Shown one piece after another: positions 1-11,231 of a stretch of 64,000 nt of DNA. The position numbers and the translations under genes are program-made. The notes beneath the pieces are model-generated. The model saw nothing but the letters and a program-made list of their open reading frames with translations. It ran no database searches and was not told the origin of the DNA. Numbering within the stretch: position 1 is the first letter of the stretch; each line of letters opens with the position of its first letter. The DNA is from Hyaloscypha bicolor E (taxonomy: Eukaryota; Ascomycota; Leotiomycetes; Helotiales; Hyaloscyphaceae), in assembly GCF_002865645.1 (NCBI RefSeq), contig NW_020194558.1, positions 1,888,014-1,952,013 on the forward strand, written 5' to 3'.

Positions 1-266
1 GTTTGGCGTCCAACAGTCCAACTAAGACCGGCACCGTTATCCAAAGCGTTGTAAGTGGCGGGCAGCTCTCCCTTCTCATCAGAACATTTGACCCCACCTG
101 TTTTAATAGCAGGCTTGACAATCGATAGGAATGAAACGATGGGGGAGCCTTCTGCAAGGTCCGGAGACTCAATAGACAAAACAACATCGAGGCCAACAGG
201 TTCATGAGCTTCGTCAAATTGAGGTTTGATAAAAACCTTGAGCTTTGGTTTCCCCTGATCAGACAT
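1..266 (-). CDS. 5' end of an unrecognised protein, cut by the window edge
   Basis: Only the first 88 codons are present, reading leftward from an ATG at 266; the rest lies outside the window. The peptide starts MSDQGKPKLKVFIKPQF and is an unbroken frame with normal codon use. It has no signal peptide or membrane span. The alternating hydrophobic pattern suggests a beta-strand-rich N-terminal domain, loosely like the N-terminal domain of fungal M61-type peptidases, but I cannot confirm this. It is divergent from the DUF1776 gene, with 346 bp between the two start codons. Confidence 0.6.
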   Translation of the reverse strand, partial: MSDQGKPKLKVFIKPQFDEAHEPVGLDVVLSIESPDLAEGSPIVSFLSIVKPAIKTGGVKCSDEKGELPATYNALDNGAGLSWTVGRQ

Positions 267-612
267 CTTTGTGGATATTGAAGAAAATCAAAGGAGTGAA
301 GATGGAAGAGAAGTCTCAAACATGGACGGGACCTTCAAGGTCTGAGAGTGGTTCATGCTTACATATGGCCCAGTATCTACGGCCAGTGAAATACATGCTT
401 TGGGTCACCCTGCCCATAGATGGGCACTCTGAGGACAGATTTCGATGGAATACAGACAGATGAGGAAGGAGAGAGGTGAATCCCATGGGGTTGGTCACGA
501 GTTTCTCGGCATCCGAGCGGGCTACATCCGCCTTCCCCGCCCCGCCTCACAGCTCTCTCGAGCTTCACGACTCCAGCAGCAACACATGTCCACCACGATT
601 ACACTCAACATC
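267..612. promoter_or_regulatory. divergent intergenic region
   Basis: These 346 bp separate two genes transcribed away from each other, so both promoters should be here. A pyrimidine-rich stretch around 527-580, just upstream of the DUF1776 start at 613, is typical of fungal core promoters and 5' leaders. I see no defined operator. The small open frames here are on both strands and resemble nothing. Confidence 0.45.
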
Positions 613-2229
613 ATGTCTGCAGACGACCAAGCGTTCCTCGATATAGTAAGTAGCTAGTTACCCCACCATCTTGGTTCTCGAGGAATCTAACAACGCTTTC
701 CTCCACAGCTCTCCTCGGTTCCCAATGACATACGTCGATACTCGAACGACGTGGCTGACTACGTTGACAAGCATTTAGAGAAGGTTGCGAACACATTGAG
801 AGAAGCTTTATCCTCATCGAAATGGATCCCCGAGAATGCGAGGCCGAGACCTCCTCCGCCTCCGCGGACGGCCACACTCCCATGTGCCGCTTCAACATAT
901 TCTCAAATTCACGACTGGGTTCTGAAGAACAAGATCCTGACGACTGTTATTATGATCGCCGCTGGAGGACTTACATATCATATTATAAAAAGGAAGTCGA
1001 ACCGCAAGAAAAGGAGAGCGAAGAGGGCTCCTAATGGTGCAAGAGTCGAGGTCGTGGTCGTTGCGGGATCCCCATCTGAACCGATTACTCGGTCCATTTC
1101 TCTAGATCTAGAGCGAAGAGGATTTATTGTCTACATTGTGTGCAATACAATCGAGGAAGAAGTCCTCGTCCAAAACGAATCAAGGCCAGATATCAAACCG
1201 CTGATGATTGATATCGTAGATGTAAACTCATCTCCATTTGTTTCAAGGACATCACTAACAAAGCATCAGTCCGAGAGCGCCCGCGGATCCATCGACCGCT
1301 TTACAGCCTTTCTTCAAGCACCACACGCCGTAGCTCAAGGCATAAAGTTACATTATCTAAATTTCCGCTCCCTGATTCTCATCCCAACACCGAACTACCC
1401 CTCTTTACCGATAGCTACTCTGGCCCCCTCAGCACTCTCCGACCTCCTAAACACCCGCCTTTTAACACCCATCCTCACCCTCCAAACCTTCCTCCCACTC
1501 CTACAAACCCTCCCCCTCTCACACCCCCACCAACATACCGGCCCATCGGCAGCTCTTCTCAAGCCCTCAGTCCTCGTCCTCACACCCTCAATAATCTCGA
1601 ACCTCAACCCAGCTTTCCACCTCCCAGAATCAGCAATAGTCTCCGCCCTCTCCTCCTTCACCTCTGTTCTCTCCTCCGAGCTTCAACCACTTGGAATACC
1701 TGTTACACACCTTCAACTAGGAACCTTTGACACCTCACCCTTCGCCTCACATAACCGGCAACTCACAGTCTCATCCCAGCGCGCAGAGATGCTAAAATGG
1801 GAAGAAAGTGCTCGGCACGCATATGGCAAGAATTACGCTACCGTCACCTCGAAGACTGGTGGGGGAGGTGTAGTTGGTAAGGGCAGCAGTTTGCGGGAAT
1901 TAAATAATGCAGTGTTTGATGCGATGATCTGGGGGAAGGGAGGTGTGGTGAGGGTTGGAATGGGGAGTCGAGTCTATGGATTTGTAGGACGATGGGTTCC
2001 TAGTGGGTTGGTAGGATGGATGATGGGTGTTAGAGGCGTGGGGGACAAGGAGGAGTTTGGACGCGCCGTTGGGACTAGTGAGGGCTTAGGAAGCAGAAGC
2101 ACGAGCCCCGGCAGCAGTTCAAATGGTGGAAATGGGAATGTGCATGGTTTGAAGCTAGGAGAGAGCGAGTATATTTCTGTTTATGGGGAGCATCGGGATG
2201 AGCCTTGTTTACCGGGTTGCGAGCATTGA
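613..2229 (+). CDS. DUF1776 family protein (SDR-like, membrane-anchored)
   Basis: Exons are 613-645 and 709-2229, 517 residues. The start is the ATG at 613; the short first exon of 11 codons is joined through a canonical gtaagt...ccacag intron in phase 0. The N-terminus is polar and is followed by a proline-rich run, then one membrane segment near residues 85-103 and a very basic stop-transfer stretch (KRKSNRKKRRAKR). A Rossmann-like strand-loop-helix follows (VVVVAGSPSEPITRSISLDL), as in short-chain dehydrogenases. This order matches the fungal DUF1776 family as I know it; its function is not established. The C-terminal 60 residues are low-complexity Ser/Gly. No SDR Tyr-x-x-x-Lys motif is obvious, so enzymatic activity is not claimed. 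Confidence 0.85.
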
Positions 2230-3055
2230 GATTTAGGCGTTGAAGAGTCGAAGTAAATTAGGAGGTTAGGTCGATTTAGGTTGGGTAGATGGGAAGGGAA
2301 TCTCCATTCATGACAGCTCATCTCTACGAGAGCGACACAATATACACAATGTTCTCCTCTTTAAGGAACCACCAGTGGTCAATTGGGACTCACTTTGGTG
2401 CTAATCTAGGTGATAAGTTGCCGTCAAGGATATCTATCACAATCTGCAGAGCGAAGCGACGAATTTCATGAGATTTCATTATACGGTCGAAGCTATCGGA
2501 AACCAGAACGCCATCTCGCTTCCGTGACCCTTTTCATCGCCGAGAGGCTTTCCGGTAACTCGGCCCGAGTTCAACTACGATTCCTCGTAAATGCCCACTA
2601 CTCAGCAAAACGCATCTCGGGAAACCACATGCAATCGCGATAGGGCGTGTTCCTCCCTCCCTACAGATCGGGAGACGGAATGGAGAAAGGCAAACATCCG
2701 GACCGTCGTCCCCTTTTCCATCTCGCTTATGAAAATAGACATCTGCTTGGGCTTATTCATCTGGGGCTGAGATTTATGTGTTCTGTTTGCACGCTCGAGC
2801 TCATGGCTTGCGAGGGCTGTATTGAAGCTGTCGCGATGACATGCTGCTTAATCGAACTTCTTATTCATGCGTTTCGTTTTGTGGCGTTAACCTGACTTTT
2901 CCTGCAGGTTTGAGGCGTCTGCGTTGCGAATCATATGGATATGCGCGCACAATGGGGAATTTGATGGGAAAACACGTGGTTTACCGAACACAAGGCTTCA
3001 TGCAAGCCGAGCTGGATGTTTCCGTTGTCGTGGGATGCTAGAGGACGGAAAGGCA
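2230..3055. other. convergent intergenic region
   Basis: This lies between the 3' ends of the DUF1776 gene and yth1. It contains only short open frames on both strands with no recognisable protein. It should hold both 3' UTRs and polyadenylation signals. I see no repeat or RNA gene. Confidence 0.4.
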
Positions 3056-3904
3056 TTAACCATTATAACCTCTTCCTCTCCGATTCTGGCCTTGTCCTCG
3101 GCCCCTCCCTCCACCGTATGCATGCCATCGTCCTCTTCCTCGTCCACCTCCTCTACCACCACCACCACCTTCCTCGCCAGCATTGTATTTCTCACGTTCG
3201 AGCTGCTCCTCTCTTTCGGCGTTCTCTCTCAATATTCTTTGCTCCTCGGCAACTTCCTCGGGATCACGCTCTACCCTGACGGTCGGCTTGGGCAGCTCGG
3301 TTGGCCAGCGGGGGTGTGCTTTCTTGCAGTTCTTGCCATCGGGACAGAAGCCAGCGAGATAAAACTCACAAAGAGTCTTCCTAATATGTTTTTTCGAGCA
3401 ATTCGGTCCAAGAGGGCAGAATCCTTTTTCGTAGTGTGGACATGGAGGTAGTTTTTTAGAGGGGTCAATGTGCAAGTAAAGGCATTCCTCTTCAATAATA
3501 GTCAGCTTCTTGTTTGAGAAATGGAAGGGGGGATATATACCACCATTAGAGCAGTACCCATTCCTAACAAAGAAGTTACATTCCGGCATCTTCCTCAGGT
3601 TGAACTCGTGTAGAAACTCGCAAGTGTCGCCTTTCTTGCACAACCCCCTTAACCAATGCTTGCAGACGAGGTTGTTGAAGTTCGAGTTGCTGTTCACGGC
3701 AGTGTGTTTGTCTGGGCAGGCCGAGCCCAATGGGCAGTGGCCCTGAAGGTAGGCTTTGCATGTTGGACGGTTTGGTGAAAGGCCGTGTTGATATTGCTGG
3801 AGGAGGAAGGGCGAGAACGCGAACTTGTATTCTGGAGCTTGATGTTCAAGAATTTGTCGCGCGAGGTCTTTCGGCCCCGGACCCAACGAGAGAACGCCAG
3901 CCAT
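3056..3904 (-). CDS. yth1: mRNA 3'-end-processing protein Yth1 (CPSF30)
   Basis: Exons are 3904-3541 and 3489-3056. The 51-bp intron (3490-3540) begins gtatat and ends tgaag. The spliced protein is 265 residues. It carries five tandem CCCH zinc fingers, including CKAYLQGHCPLGSACPDKH, CKHWLRGLCKKGDTCEFLH and CEFYLAGFCPDGKNCKKAH. This is the diagnostic layout of the Yth1/CPSF30 subunit of the cleavage and polyadenylation factor, which binds pre-mRNA near the poly(A) signal. After the fingers come an acidic coiled stretch and an RGG-rich tail. The intron interrupts finger 3. It is a multiple of three with no stop, so unspliced RNA would still read through with 17 extra residues inside the finger. 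The join was chosen because it restores finger 3 (NGEECLYLH). Confidence 0.95.
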   Translation of the reverse strand: MAGVLSLGPGPKDLARQILEHQAPEYKFAFSPFLLQQYQHGLSPNRPTCKAYLQGHCPLGSACPDKHTAVNSNSNFNNLVCKHWLRGLCKKGDTCEFLHEFNLRKMPECNFFVRNGYCSNGGIYPPFHFSNKKLTIIEEECLYLHIDPSKKLPPCPHYEKGFCPLGPNCSKKHIRKTLCEFYLAGFCPDGKNCKKAHPRWPTELPKPTVRVERDPEEVAEEQRILRENAEREEQLEREKYNAGEEGGGGGRGGGRGRGRWHAYGGGRGRGQGQNRRGRGYNG

Positions 3905-6270
3905 TGTGGGGAATGGAGAGACGTTTGTTTTGATGCGCTGGTTGATAAAATGGATCGAAACAGCGGCTTCTCCGCGCCTGGTCGAGACCGCCCCTGAGTA
4001 GGCCCGCGTCTGACGACAGACCGGTCCAAGATGGTGCAGGACAATTGCGAGACTCCGTGAAGTTTATGCTGGATTGGGGCACGGTGGTGGATGTTTTATG
4101 CGTGTCTGCACAATGCTGGTCGCTGCAGGGGGTGGTGAGGTGGCCAAGAATGCGGAGATGATGTGTCACGAGGCCAGACGACAGTTGGAGAGCTACTTCC
4201 GGAGTTTGGCAGACCGACGTAGATGGAAGGTTTGACGGGCGAGTTGTTGACAAGTGCAGGATCAAAGTGAGGTTCAGTCGAAGGTGTCAACGGGATACGG
4301 GATACGGGAGGTCCCACCCACGTTTCCTTTGAAATCTGGTACCGAGAAACACGGCACGGCAGCCTTGGCAGCCTTGTGGGAGGCGAGCGCCTTCTCCCCC
4401 TTTCCGAACCTCCTTCTTCCGTTTACTAATCCTGCCGGCTGAGGAGATCCGCCTTCCATCTGCAAGCTCGTTCGTGTCCCCATCTCCCAGCACACAGAAC
4501 AGAACAGTACAGACACGCTCGCAGATTCCAAAAGGGCATCCCGCAATCTAGACGAGCAGCCTGGCCGACCTGGCTTGCGCGCCAATCACAGCAGCACTGC
4601 GTTCCGAAGGCGTGGGTCCTCCTCCCACGGTCCCACAGCGCCGCAGAGGGGTGCGGAATATGCACCGAACAACGCCTTTGCGCCTGGGTTGGAGGCGCAG
4701 GGCTGCGAGTGCGAGGGCGTAAAGGAGCCGTGCCAGGCTGCCAGCGTGTCGAGGCGGTAGGTAGTTCTGAGTGCTGATTAGCCCCAGGACACACCCCTCC
4801 GTCCCAAGCATTCTCTGACTTACCATCCGCTCCCTGTCCATAACAGCCTCCCCGTCCTGATTCATCAAGCGCCTCGCCTTCACCGTGGAACCGAGACGCC
4901 GTCACCACCCCGGCGTGTTCACGGCACTTAAACTTTGGCCAGTCCATGGGCTCCGCAGCTCGCTTTTGGAGCTTTGATCCGGCCAGCACGCGCCGCCTCG
5001 TCTAAACATTCAGATGACGAGAGGCTGCTGCGAGTCACTTCATCATGCACGTCAATTAATACAAAGTTGGGGGACCTGCGGTGAGGGAGAGGGCCGAGCA
5101 GCAGCTCCTGAGTCGTGAACAGCCCCCTTGGAGACCCACTCGCGTCCGCTGTGGAGGCCACAACCACCACATCGATTTTGGCCTCAAAATTTGCCTCTGT
5201 CATGACTGACCCCGCTTCAACTGTCTCACTCGGTCTCCAACTCTCACACCCTGCTGACCGTCGTCCACAGCCGGGTGGCAGCTCAGCTCAGCCATATTAA
5301 GTGGCCATATTGACTTTGCACAGTGCGGTGCGGTGCGGTGCGGTGTCATGGCTTCCTCCCGGCTGCTGAACTGATATCGCAGGCATAGAAAATTGGAGTC
5401 TGCAGCCACGGATGAGCGAGTCAGCGAGGCCCTCCTGGCCAAACGTGACGAAGCATCCAAGGGAGTTCAGGATTTCCTCAACTAGACTAACCCATGGACA
5501 CCGCATGGACAATGCTGCTAATGCACGCCTCCAACTCCGAAAACGCAGCCTCCATTGTTGCCCGCCTCAGCTTCTGCTTTCCCCACCAGCCCCGTTTCTA
5601 GAAAGTCTCGTTTCGGCCCGGACCAAGAAGTATCAAGCAAATCGAGCAAGAAGCCGTTGCTGACTCCCGGCGGACTGTCATGTTCGTGTTGCCCTGCAAC
5701 GCAAATTCACTTCTTTTCAGTTCAGGCACGTCATAGGCACTCAGGAGAGCATTCGGCATGACCAGCCTCGGATCTTACTTGGCCCACCAACGCTCTTGGC
5801 CGACAATGTTGCTGAGACCTTAGACTCTCCACACACACCTCACTGACCCACCGTCTCCAGACTTCCAGTCGATGCTGCCACACTTCACCACCCTGGGGAG
5901 ATCGACGGCCCGCTCGGCGGTGACCGTGAGCAAAGTTGATTGAGCAGACTATCCCGGTTCATGTATAAGTCTGCATATGGGGACTTTCTCTTGTGTACCC
6001 TTCACTACGAAGTTTCCACCGTCCTTGTTTCTTCCCTCGCTGGTTGATCTTTGCATACAGCCTCGCGGACGAATCGGGTCCTCCTTTCTCTACCAACTTG
6101 AAGAAGGAGCAGACCATAACAAAGCATAGCCCCACTGCCCGATTTGGAAGTGTCAATATCCAGAATGCCAATATACAACCCCTTTCCCTCATTTTCTCGG
6201 CGTGGCCTTCGAAGCAAAAGACGATTTTAGAAGCGTTTCGTCTGGCGGCACATTTCTTCATACCTCCAAG
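3905..6270. other. divergent intergenic region, 2.4 kb
   Basis: This lies between the divergent yth1 and chitinase genes. All open frames are short or compositionally odd; the longest (minus strand, 4426-4989) looks like nothing known. The last few hundred bases are likely promoter and 5' leader of the chitinase gene. The only patterned sequence is the GTGCG tandem listed separately. Confidence 0.35.
5323..5345. repeat. short tandem repeat (GTGCG)x4
   Basis: Four perfect copies of the pentamer GTGCG are followed by GTG. This is a minor microsatellite in the long region upstream of the chitinase gene; no function can be inferred. Confidence 0.8.
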
Positions 6271-7540
6271 ATGACAGGGGTTTACCATGGACCAGTTCCA
6301 CCTCCAATGAACGCACCACGAAGGCCTTCCCAGCCGTCTCTGGACGCAAGCATATCTGACCTTACACGCAAGAACGCCGTGTACTATCCGAGCTATCGGG
6401 TTTATCGGGATGAGACACCAGCATCGTTGAACTACAACTGCATTAGCCACGTCTTTTATGCCTTTGCTCACGTTTCTCCTGACGGTGGCGTCTTCGTAAG
6501 CTGGTCTTTTCCTCCGAGGATCTCGATCTCGAAACTAACAGAACCGCCAGCTCAGTGACGAATGGGCCGACTGCCAAAAGCCTGTTGATGGAGCAACTGG
6601 GTGCTTGGGATCATTCATGCGTCTGAAGGAGGAACACGACTATCTCAAGTTGATTCTATCCATCGGTGGAGGAGCTGCTAGTGAAAACTTCGTGACCGTG
6701 GCTGCCAGTGCCGCTACAAGAGACAGCTTTGGAAGGTCTGCCAAAGGGCTCGTGGAAGCTTCCGGCTTCGATGGCATAGACAGTGAGTCTGCATCACTAC
6801 CTCTCGAGGCTTCTACTGACACCGCATAAGTTGACTGGGAACATCCTTCCAACCCTGAGCAAGGCAGAGACTTCCTTGCATTGCTAGCTGCTATCCGACT
6901 TCACCTTCCAGACGACCGTTACATCCTATCAGCGGCTCTACCAGCCGGGCAGTGGGCACTGCAGCACATCGACCTTTACAAAGCCCAGGATTACCTTGAT
7001 TTGCTCAATCTCATGGCCTATGACTTCACAGGTCCATGGTCACAGACATCAGGACACCATGCCCAGCTGTTCCCTGGGAATCCTGGTGAAGCTTCAGGCT
7101 CTGTAGCAGTTGACTACGTAATCTCTACCGGATTTCCGGCCACCAAAATACTCCTCGGTGTCCCTGTCTACGGACGGTCCTTCCTAGGTGCAACTGGCCC
7201 AGGACAACCCTTCAACGGGCACGGAGGCGAAGAAGGAACCTTCGAATACAAACAGCTACCACGCCAAGGCACAGAAGAAATCGTGAACACTCGGGTCGTT
7301 GCTGCGTTCTGTACCGGTGAGGATGGCGGTTTCATAACCTACGACAATCCCGAGACAGTCAAACTAAAAGCAAACTATTGCATCGAAAAGGGTCTAGGAG
7401 TAAGCTGTATTTCTCTCTTCTAGCAACAGGCAAAGCTGACTAAACAGGGGTTATTCTACTGGACCGGCACCGCAGATGCACCCCCCGGCCCTCGGAGTTT
7501 GATATCAGCTGGCTTCAAAGCTTTGCACGGCTCTTCCTAA
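6271..7540 (+). CDS. GH18 chitinase without signal peptide
   Basis: Exons are 6271-6495, 6551-6782, 6831-7399 and 7448-7540, 372 residues. All introns are 47-55 bp with canonical ends. The catalytic GH18 signature D-x-x-D-x-D-x-E is intact as FDGIDIDWE (D148, D151, D153, E155); the second intron splits this motif. Earlier LILSIGGG is the usual substrate-side strand, and the C-terminal LFYWTGTADA is also typical. The enzyme should hydrolyse beta-1,4 bonds of chitin. The start MTGVYHGPVPPPMN has no signal peptide and there is no chitin-binding module, so it resembles the intracellular class of fungal chitinases linked to autolysis and wall turnover. No in-frame ATG lies upstream in the open frame; a spliced leader exon farther up is possible but unsupported. 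Confidence 0.93.
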
Positions 7541-9565
7541 TAATCTCTTTTACCGCCTTTGTATTTGTACAGTACAACACAAGCATAGAGCGGCGGGGCA
7601 CGAAAACAAAAAGGCATAGGCGGCTCGGAATAGGTTCATATTTTCAATGGTCGGTGGTGCATAAGACGGAATGGAAGGGGTGGACAAAAGGCTGCGTTCA
7701 TATAACGGCCCACGAATCATGGAAGGATATGAGTAAATGACTGACGATGGGAACACGAACGAATGCGACGTTAGCAAGCATGTTTGTCGTTGATTTAAGC
7801 TCTGGATAAATACCAGGGCACGCAGATCATAAGATTAGTGTAACCAGCCTGCAAGTCGATGCATTGGAGTGAGTGATATCGTGGATCTGTGATTATATAG
7901 GGGTGGTATAGGGTGTGTGTTGCTGCTGGAGGCGTTGAGTGTCCCGACGGCCCCACTTTCGCCGAATGCCCGAGTTTTCTCCTCGCAGCCCGGGAGGCTG
8001 CGCATTCACTTTCACTCATCCGCAATCGACGATGTATATACTGCGGACTCCGTTTTTATATTATTTCAATATCACGGCTTCTCTTCTATTGTGACTACTC
8101 AAGAGTTCAGGATACCACCCGCGCCCGTCATCCACCTGTCCAAATTGAATGGTCCGGATGACCAAGGAAGCATGCTTGATTCTTGTGAAACAGGAACTCT
8201 CCGGCAAGCTGTGAGGTCTTGATCTCTAGGCTGAAAGGCGGGCAAAGGATATCCGATATCTCGTGATCCATGGCTTTGATTGTCACGATACTTCCAAACC
8301 TCTATTGCGTCTCGAATGCATCCTGTTTCCTCGATCTTTTCTGACCCTTACAATCGTGGCTGCTTTTCGGCTGGGCCTCACTTATTCTTTACACTGTTTC
8401 TTCTACTATTTGAAACCTTGAGCCTTACCTTGGATTTCGTGGAAGTCGTTTGGTGTGAGGGTGGCTTTGTAGTCTTCCGATTCGGGCTTTTACCTTGCGC
8501 TGGGGCCAAATATTTCGATGTTGTAGAGGCAGTTCGACTCCTTTCCCTGTCGACTTTTGGGTTCGTCTTTGATTTCGTTTGCAGTGCTCGATGGAACTCT
8601 GGTTCTTGGTGGCTCGAGTTTAAAGCTTGTCGCAGTCGACTTGCTGGGTTTGGTCAAGGCTTTGTGACTTCGGCTTGGACTTTGCTGGTGTTGCTCATGG
8701 CATAGGGGTTGAAAGTTTGAGAACAGCCGACTGTCAAGATTATCCGATGTTCAAGTCTCCTGCGAGCTGCAGTATTGCAAGTTTCTGAACCTTATGAATC
8801 TTACCAGATCAGACGAGAAAGTCTCTGGTCGATTTACCTCAGGGCTGGGTTGGAGTCACGTGCTCTCTAGGGAAACAGGTGTTTTAACCCCACTTTGAGA
8901 GGTTCCTTCACCTTGACCGAGAGGTGGTGCTTCGGGCCATTGGCGAGACAGTTGATCGTTCTTTCGGGCCGTTATATTGACCTTGTGGGTGCCGACCGGG
9001 TCATGCACCCCATGCATCACACGACTATGGACACTGAGACAAAAGAGCTTTTGACAAGCCAATTTCGACTCTGAACCTTCATCTTTATACCCTATCGCCA
9101 TCGGCATGTCTCAAGTGACGTGCATTTGCAATCGCGATTTTGCGTCAGTTGCCGGAAATGTTATCATTGTGCAGATTTGGCGCTTGACGGGCCAACTGAA
9201 GCCCGACTTTCTCTTTTTATGATACTTTTCGTTACGTTTTTGTGTAGTCAGAAGGCAATCGAGCTTGACTGAAGCGGCGCAGGTTGTTCTTTGTCGTAGC
9301 TTCATTTACTACTCAGCCATGTTAGCCCTTTCCTATTTGGTAAATAGCAAACAAACATTCCGGTTGACAGACAACACAACTGAACATGTGGCTTGCCGGC
9401 CGATGACTTGAAAGACTATAGATAAGTGACTACAGAGTAATGGGTCGCTCTCAGATTTTTCTTTACCAAGGTGCTTGGCATATCCAAGTGAGCAAATTGC
9501 CGTCGCCCATCACGAGTACCCTTAATTCAACATCATCGCCTCTCTATTCCACTTTTTTAAACGAC
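7541..9565. other. intergenic region, 2.0 kb
   Basis: This lies between the chitinase 3' end and the GH64 start, both on the plus strand. The largest open frame (8280-8705, plus) is hydrophobic but has no family resemblance and no support from splice sites. It presumably contains the GH64 promoter in its last part. Nothing else recognised. Confidence 0.35.
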
Positions 9566-10696
9566 ATGTCGAATCCCCAGACTCTCAATATTGCTCTGCG
9601 AAACGGAACGACGTCTAGCAATGTCTACGCCTATGTTACCGGGCAGGATATCAATAACAACTACTTCCTGTTTATACTCCAGGCCGATGGCCAAACAGCA
9701 TATCACCCGGTCTCACCGTCTTCAAACGGCTCGCCTCTAGCCGTCCCTTGTGACATTTCACTTGGTCCTCCAGGCTCGACTACCACGATAACCGTGCCTC
9801 AACTCGCAGGAGCCCGACTCTGGTTCTCTGTCAACGACAAACTTACCTTCCTCCTCAACCCAGGTCCAGGTTTGGTGGAACCGTCGGTTTCGAATCCGTC
9901 TGATCCGAACTTCAAGAAGACTTGGGACTTCTGCGAGTTCACATTCAATCAGTATCAGCTCTTTGCAAATATTACTTACGTCGACTTCGTCTGCCTCCCA
10001 ATATCGCTGTTATTGCTAAATTCTTCCGGGTCAACTCAGCATGTGACTGGCATTCCTCCAAATGGACTCGAAACCATTTGTGCCGGGCTACAGGCACAAA
10101 ATGCAGCTGATGGCGCTGGCTGGGACACACTCATCGTCAGTAATAACGGCACCAATCTTCGAGCGTTGAGTCCAAACACCGGAATTGTGATGAACCCCAG
10201 TCTCTTCTCAGGATACTACAACAACTACGTCCAGGCAGTCTGGTCACAATACACCAGCGCTCCCTTAATGGTCGACACTCAAGCTCAATGGGGTACCGTG
10301 GCAGGCACCGTAACCAACAACCTCCTCACTTTCCCCGGCGTGGGAACATTCTCTCAGCCCTCGGCTGGTGATATCTTCTCCTGCAGCACGGGGCCGTTCG
10401 CAGCCTCCCAAGACAACACAGCAGAAATGGGAGCCATCACTGCTCGCCTCGCGGCAGCATTCAATCGTTCCACATTGCTGATTAACTCTCAGCAGCCGAA
10501 CGGAGAAGTTGAGAGCAGTTACTATCAGAGGGCGCCCACGAATCATTATTCGAGGATTGTTCATGCGGCGAATACGGATGCGAGGGGTTACGCTTTTCCG
10601 TACGATGATGTGGGACCAAGTGGTGGGCAGGATCAGAGTGGTGCAGTCAGTGATGGGAGTCCGGTTTTATTGACCGTTAACATTGGAGGGGGCTAA
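9566..10696 (+). CDS. GH64 beta-1,3-glucanase-like protein
   Basis: A single exon of 376 residues from the ATG at 9566. The frame is open upstream to another ATG at 9440, but that 42-residue extension looks like leader sequence, and relatives typically begin right at the conserved TLNIALRNGT strand. The family is GH64 (laminaripentaose-type beta-1,3-glucanase with a thaumatin-like fold). The acidic pair E124 in WDFCEFTF and D140 in ITYVDFVCLPI are 16 residues apart, the same spacing as the catalytic pair I recall for the Streptomyces matensis enzyme. No signal peptide is visible with either start. Predicted role: cleavage of cell-wall beta-1,3-glucan, its own or another organism's. It lies 2 kb downstream of the chitinase on the same strand. 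Confidence 0.88.
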   Translation: MSNPQTLNIALRNGTTSSNVYAYVTGQDINNNYFLFILQADGQTAYHPVSPSSNGSPLAVPCDISLGPPGSTTTITVPQLAGARLWFSVNDKLTFLLNPGPGLVEPSVSNPSDPNFKKTWDFCEFTFNQYQLFANITYVDFVCLPISLLLLNSSGSTQHVTGIPPNGLETICAGLQAQNAADGAGWDTLIVSNNGTNLRALSPNTGIVMNPSLFSGYYNNYVQAVWSQYTSAPLMVDTQAQWGTVAGTVTNNLLTFPGVGTFSQPSAGDIFSCSTGPFAASQDNTAEMGAITARLAAAFNRSTLLINSQQPNGEVESSYYQRAPTNHYSRIVHAANTDARGYAFPYDDVGPSGGQDQSGAVSDGSPVLLTVNIGGG

Positions 10697-11231
10697 GGGA
10701 AGGAGGTCTTCCTAAGGCAAGACTTGGATAGTGAAAGGTGAGAGTGTCTGGGAAATTGGGGCTGGGGAAAGAAGGACAGGAGTCGGTCATTGTATTGGCA
10801 ATGGGAAGTTAGGAATTGGAAGAAAGAATGCATTGGGACGGTCTTTTGCGATGTCCAACTTCTTTCATGAATTTGACATGCTGATTATGGCTTCTGTAGT
10901 AATGGGCGGTATGTTCCAAAATGTATGGGGTACCAAGTGGACTGTGTCCAACCTTAACACCTCGACCTTCAAAGCACGTAAACTCAATGGAAGAGCAAGA
11001 AATGATGCCATGAAGTGCTTCATTAAGTAGTAATGCAACTTATTGCCAATCAATAATGTACAAAAGCCAAGGAATTCATCCATGGAAGTTACCTCGATCA
11101 CAGCGCCACATCCCCAAAACAGCAACAATCAAGCCACCAAAACGCCATACCTCTAACCTCACATTAATCCCCTTAATCAAGTGATCTTCTCCAGTCATCT
11201 TCCTCCCACTCTCCTTTATTCAAACCTCACA
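10697..11231. other. intergenic region
   Basis: These 535 bp contain the 3' UTR of the glucanase and the promoter of the DUF2306-like gene. The stretch 11130-11225, rich in C and T, looks like a fungal promoter and leader. No gene seen. Confidence 0.4.

Noticed and set aside
4426..4989. 187-codon open frame on the minus strand
   Set aside because: Composition is erratic (many Cys, Trp, Arg), there is no family resemblance, and several frames are open in the same GC-rich stretch.
8280..8705. 141-codon hydrophobic open frame
   Set aside because: No similarity to known proteins, no splice context; lies in an otherwise empty intergenic region.
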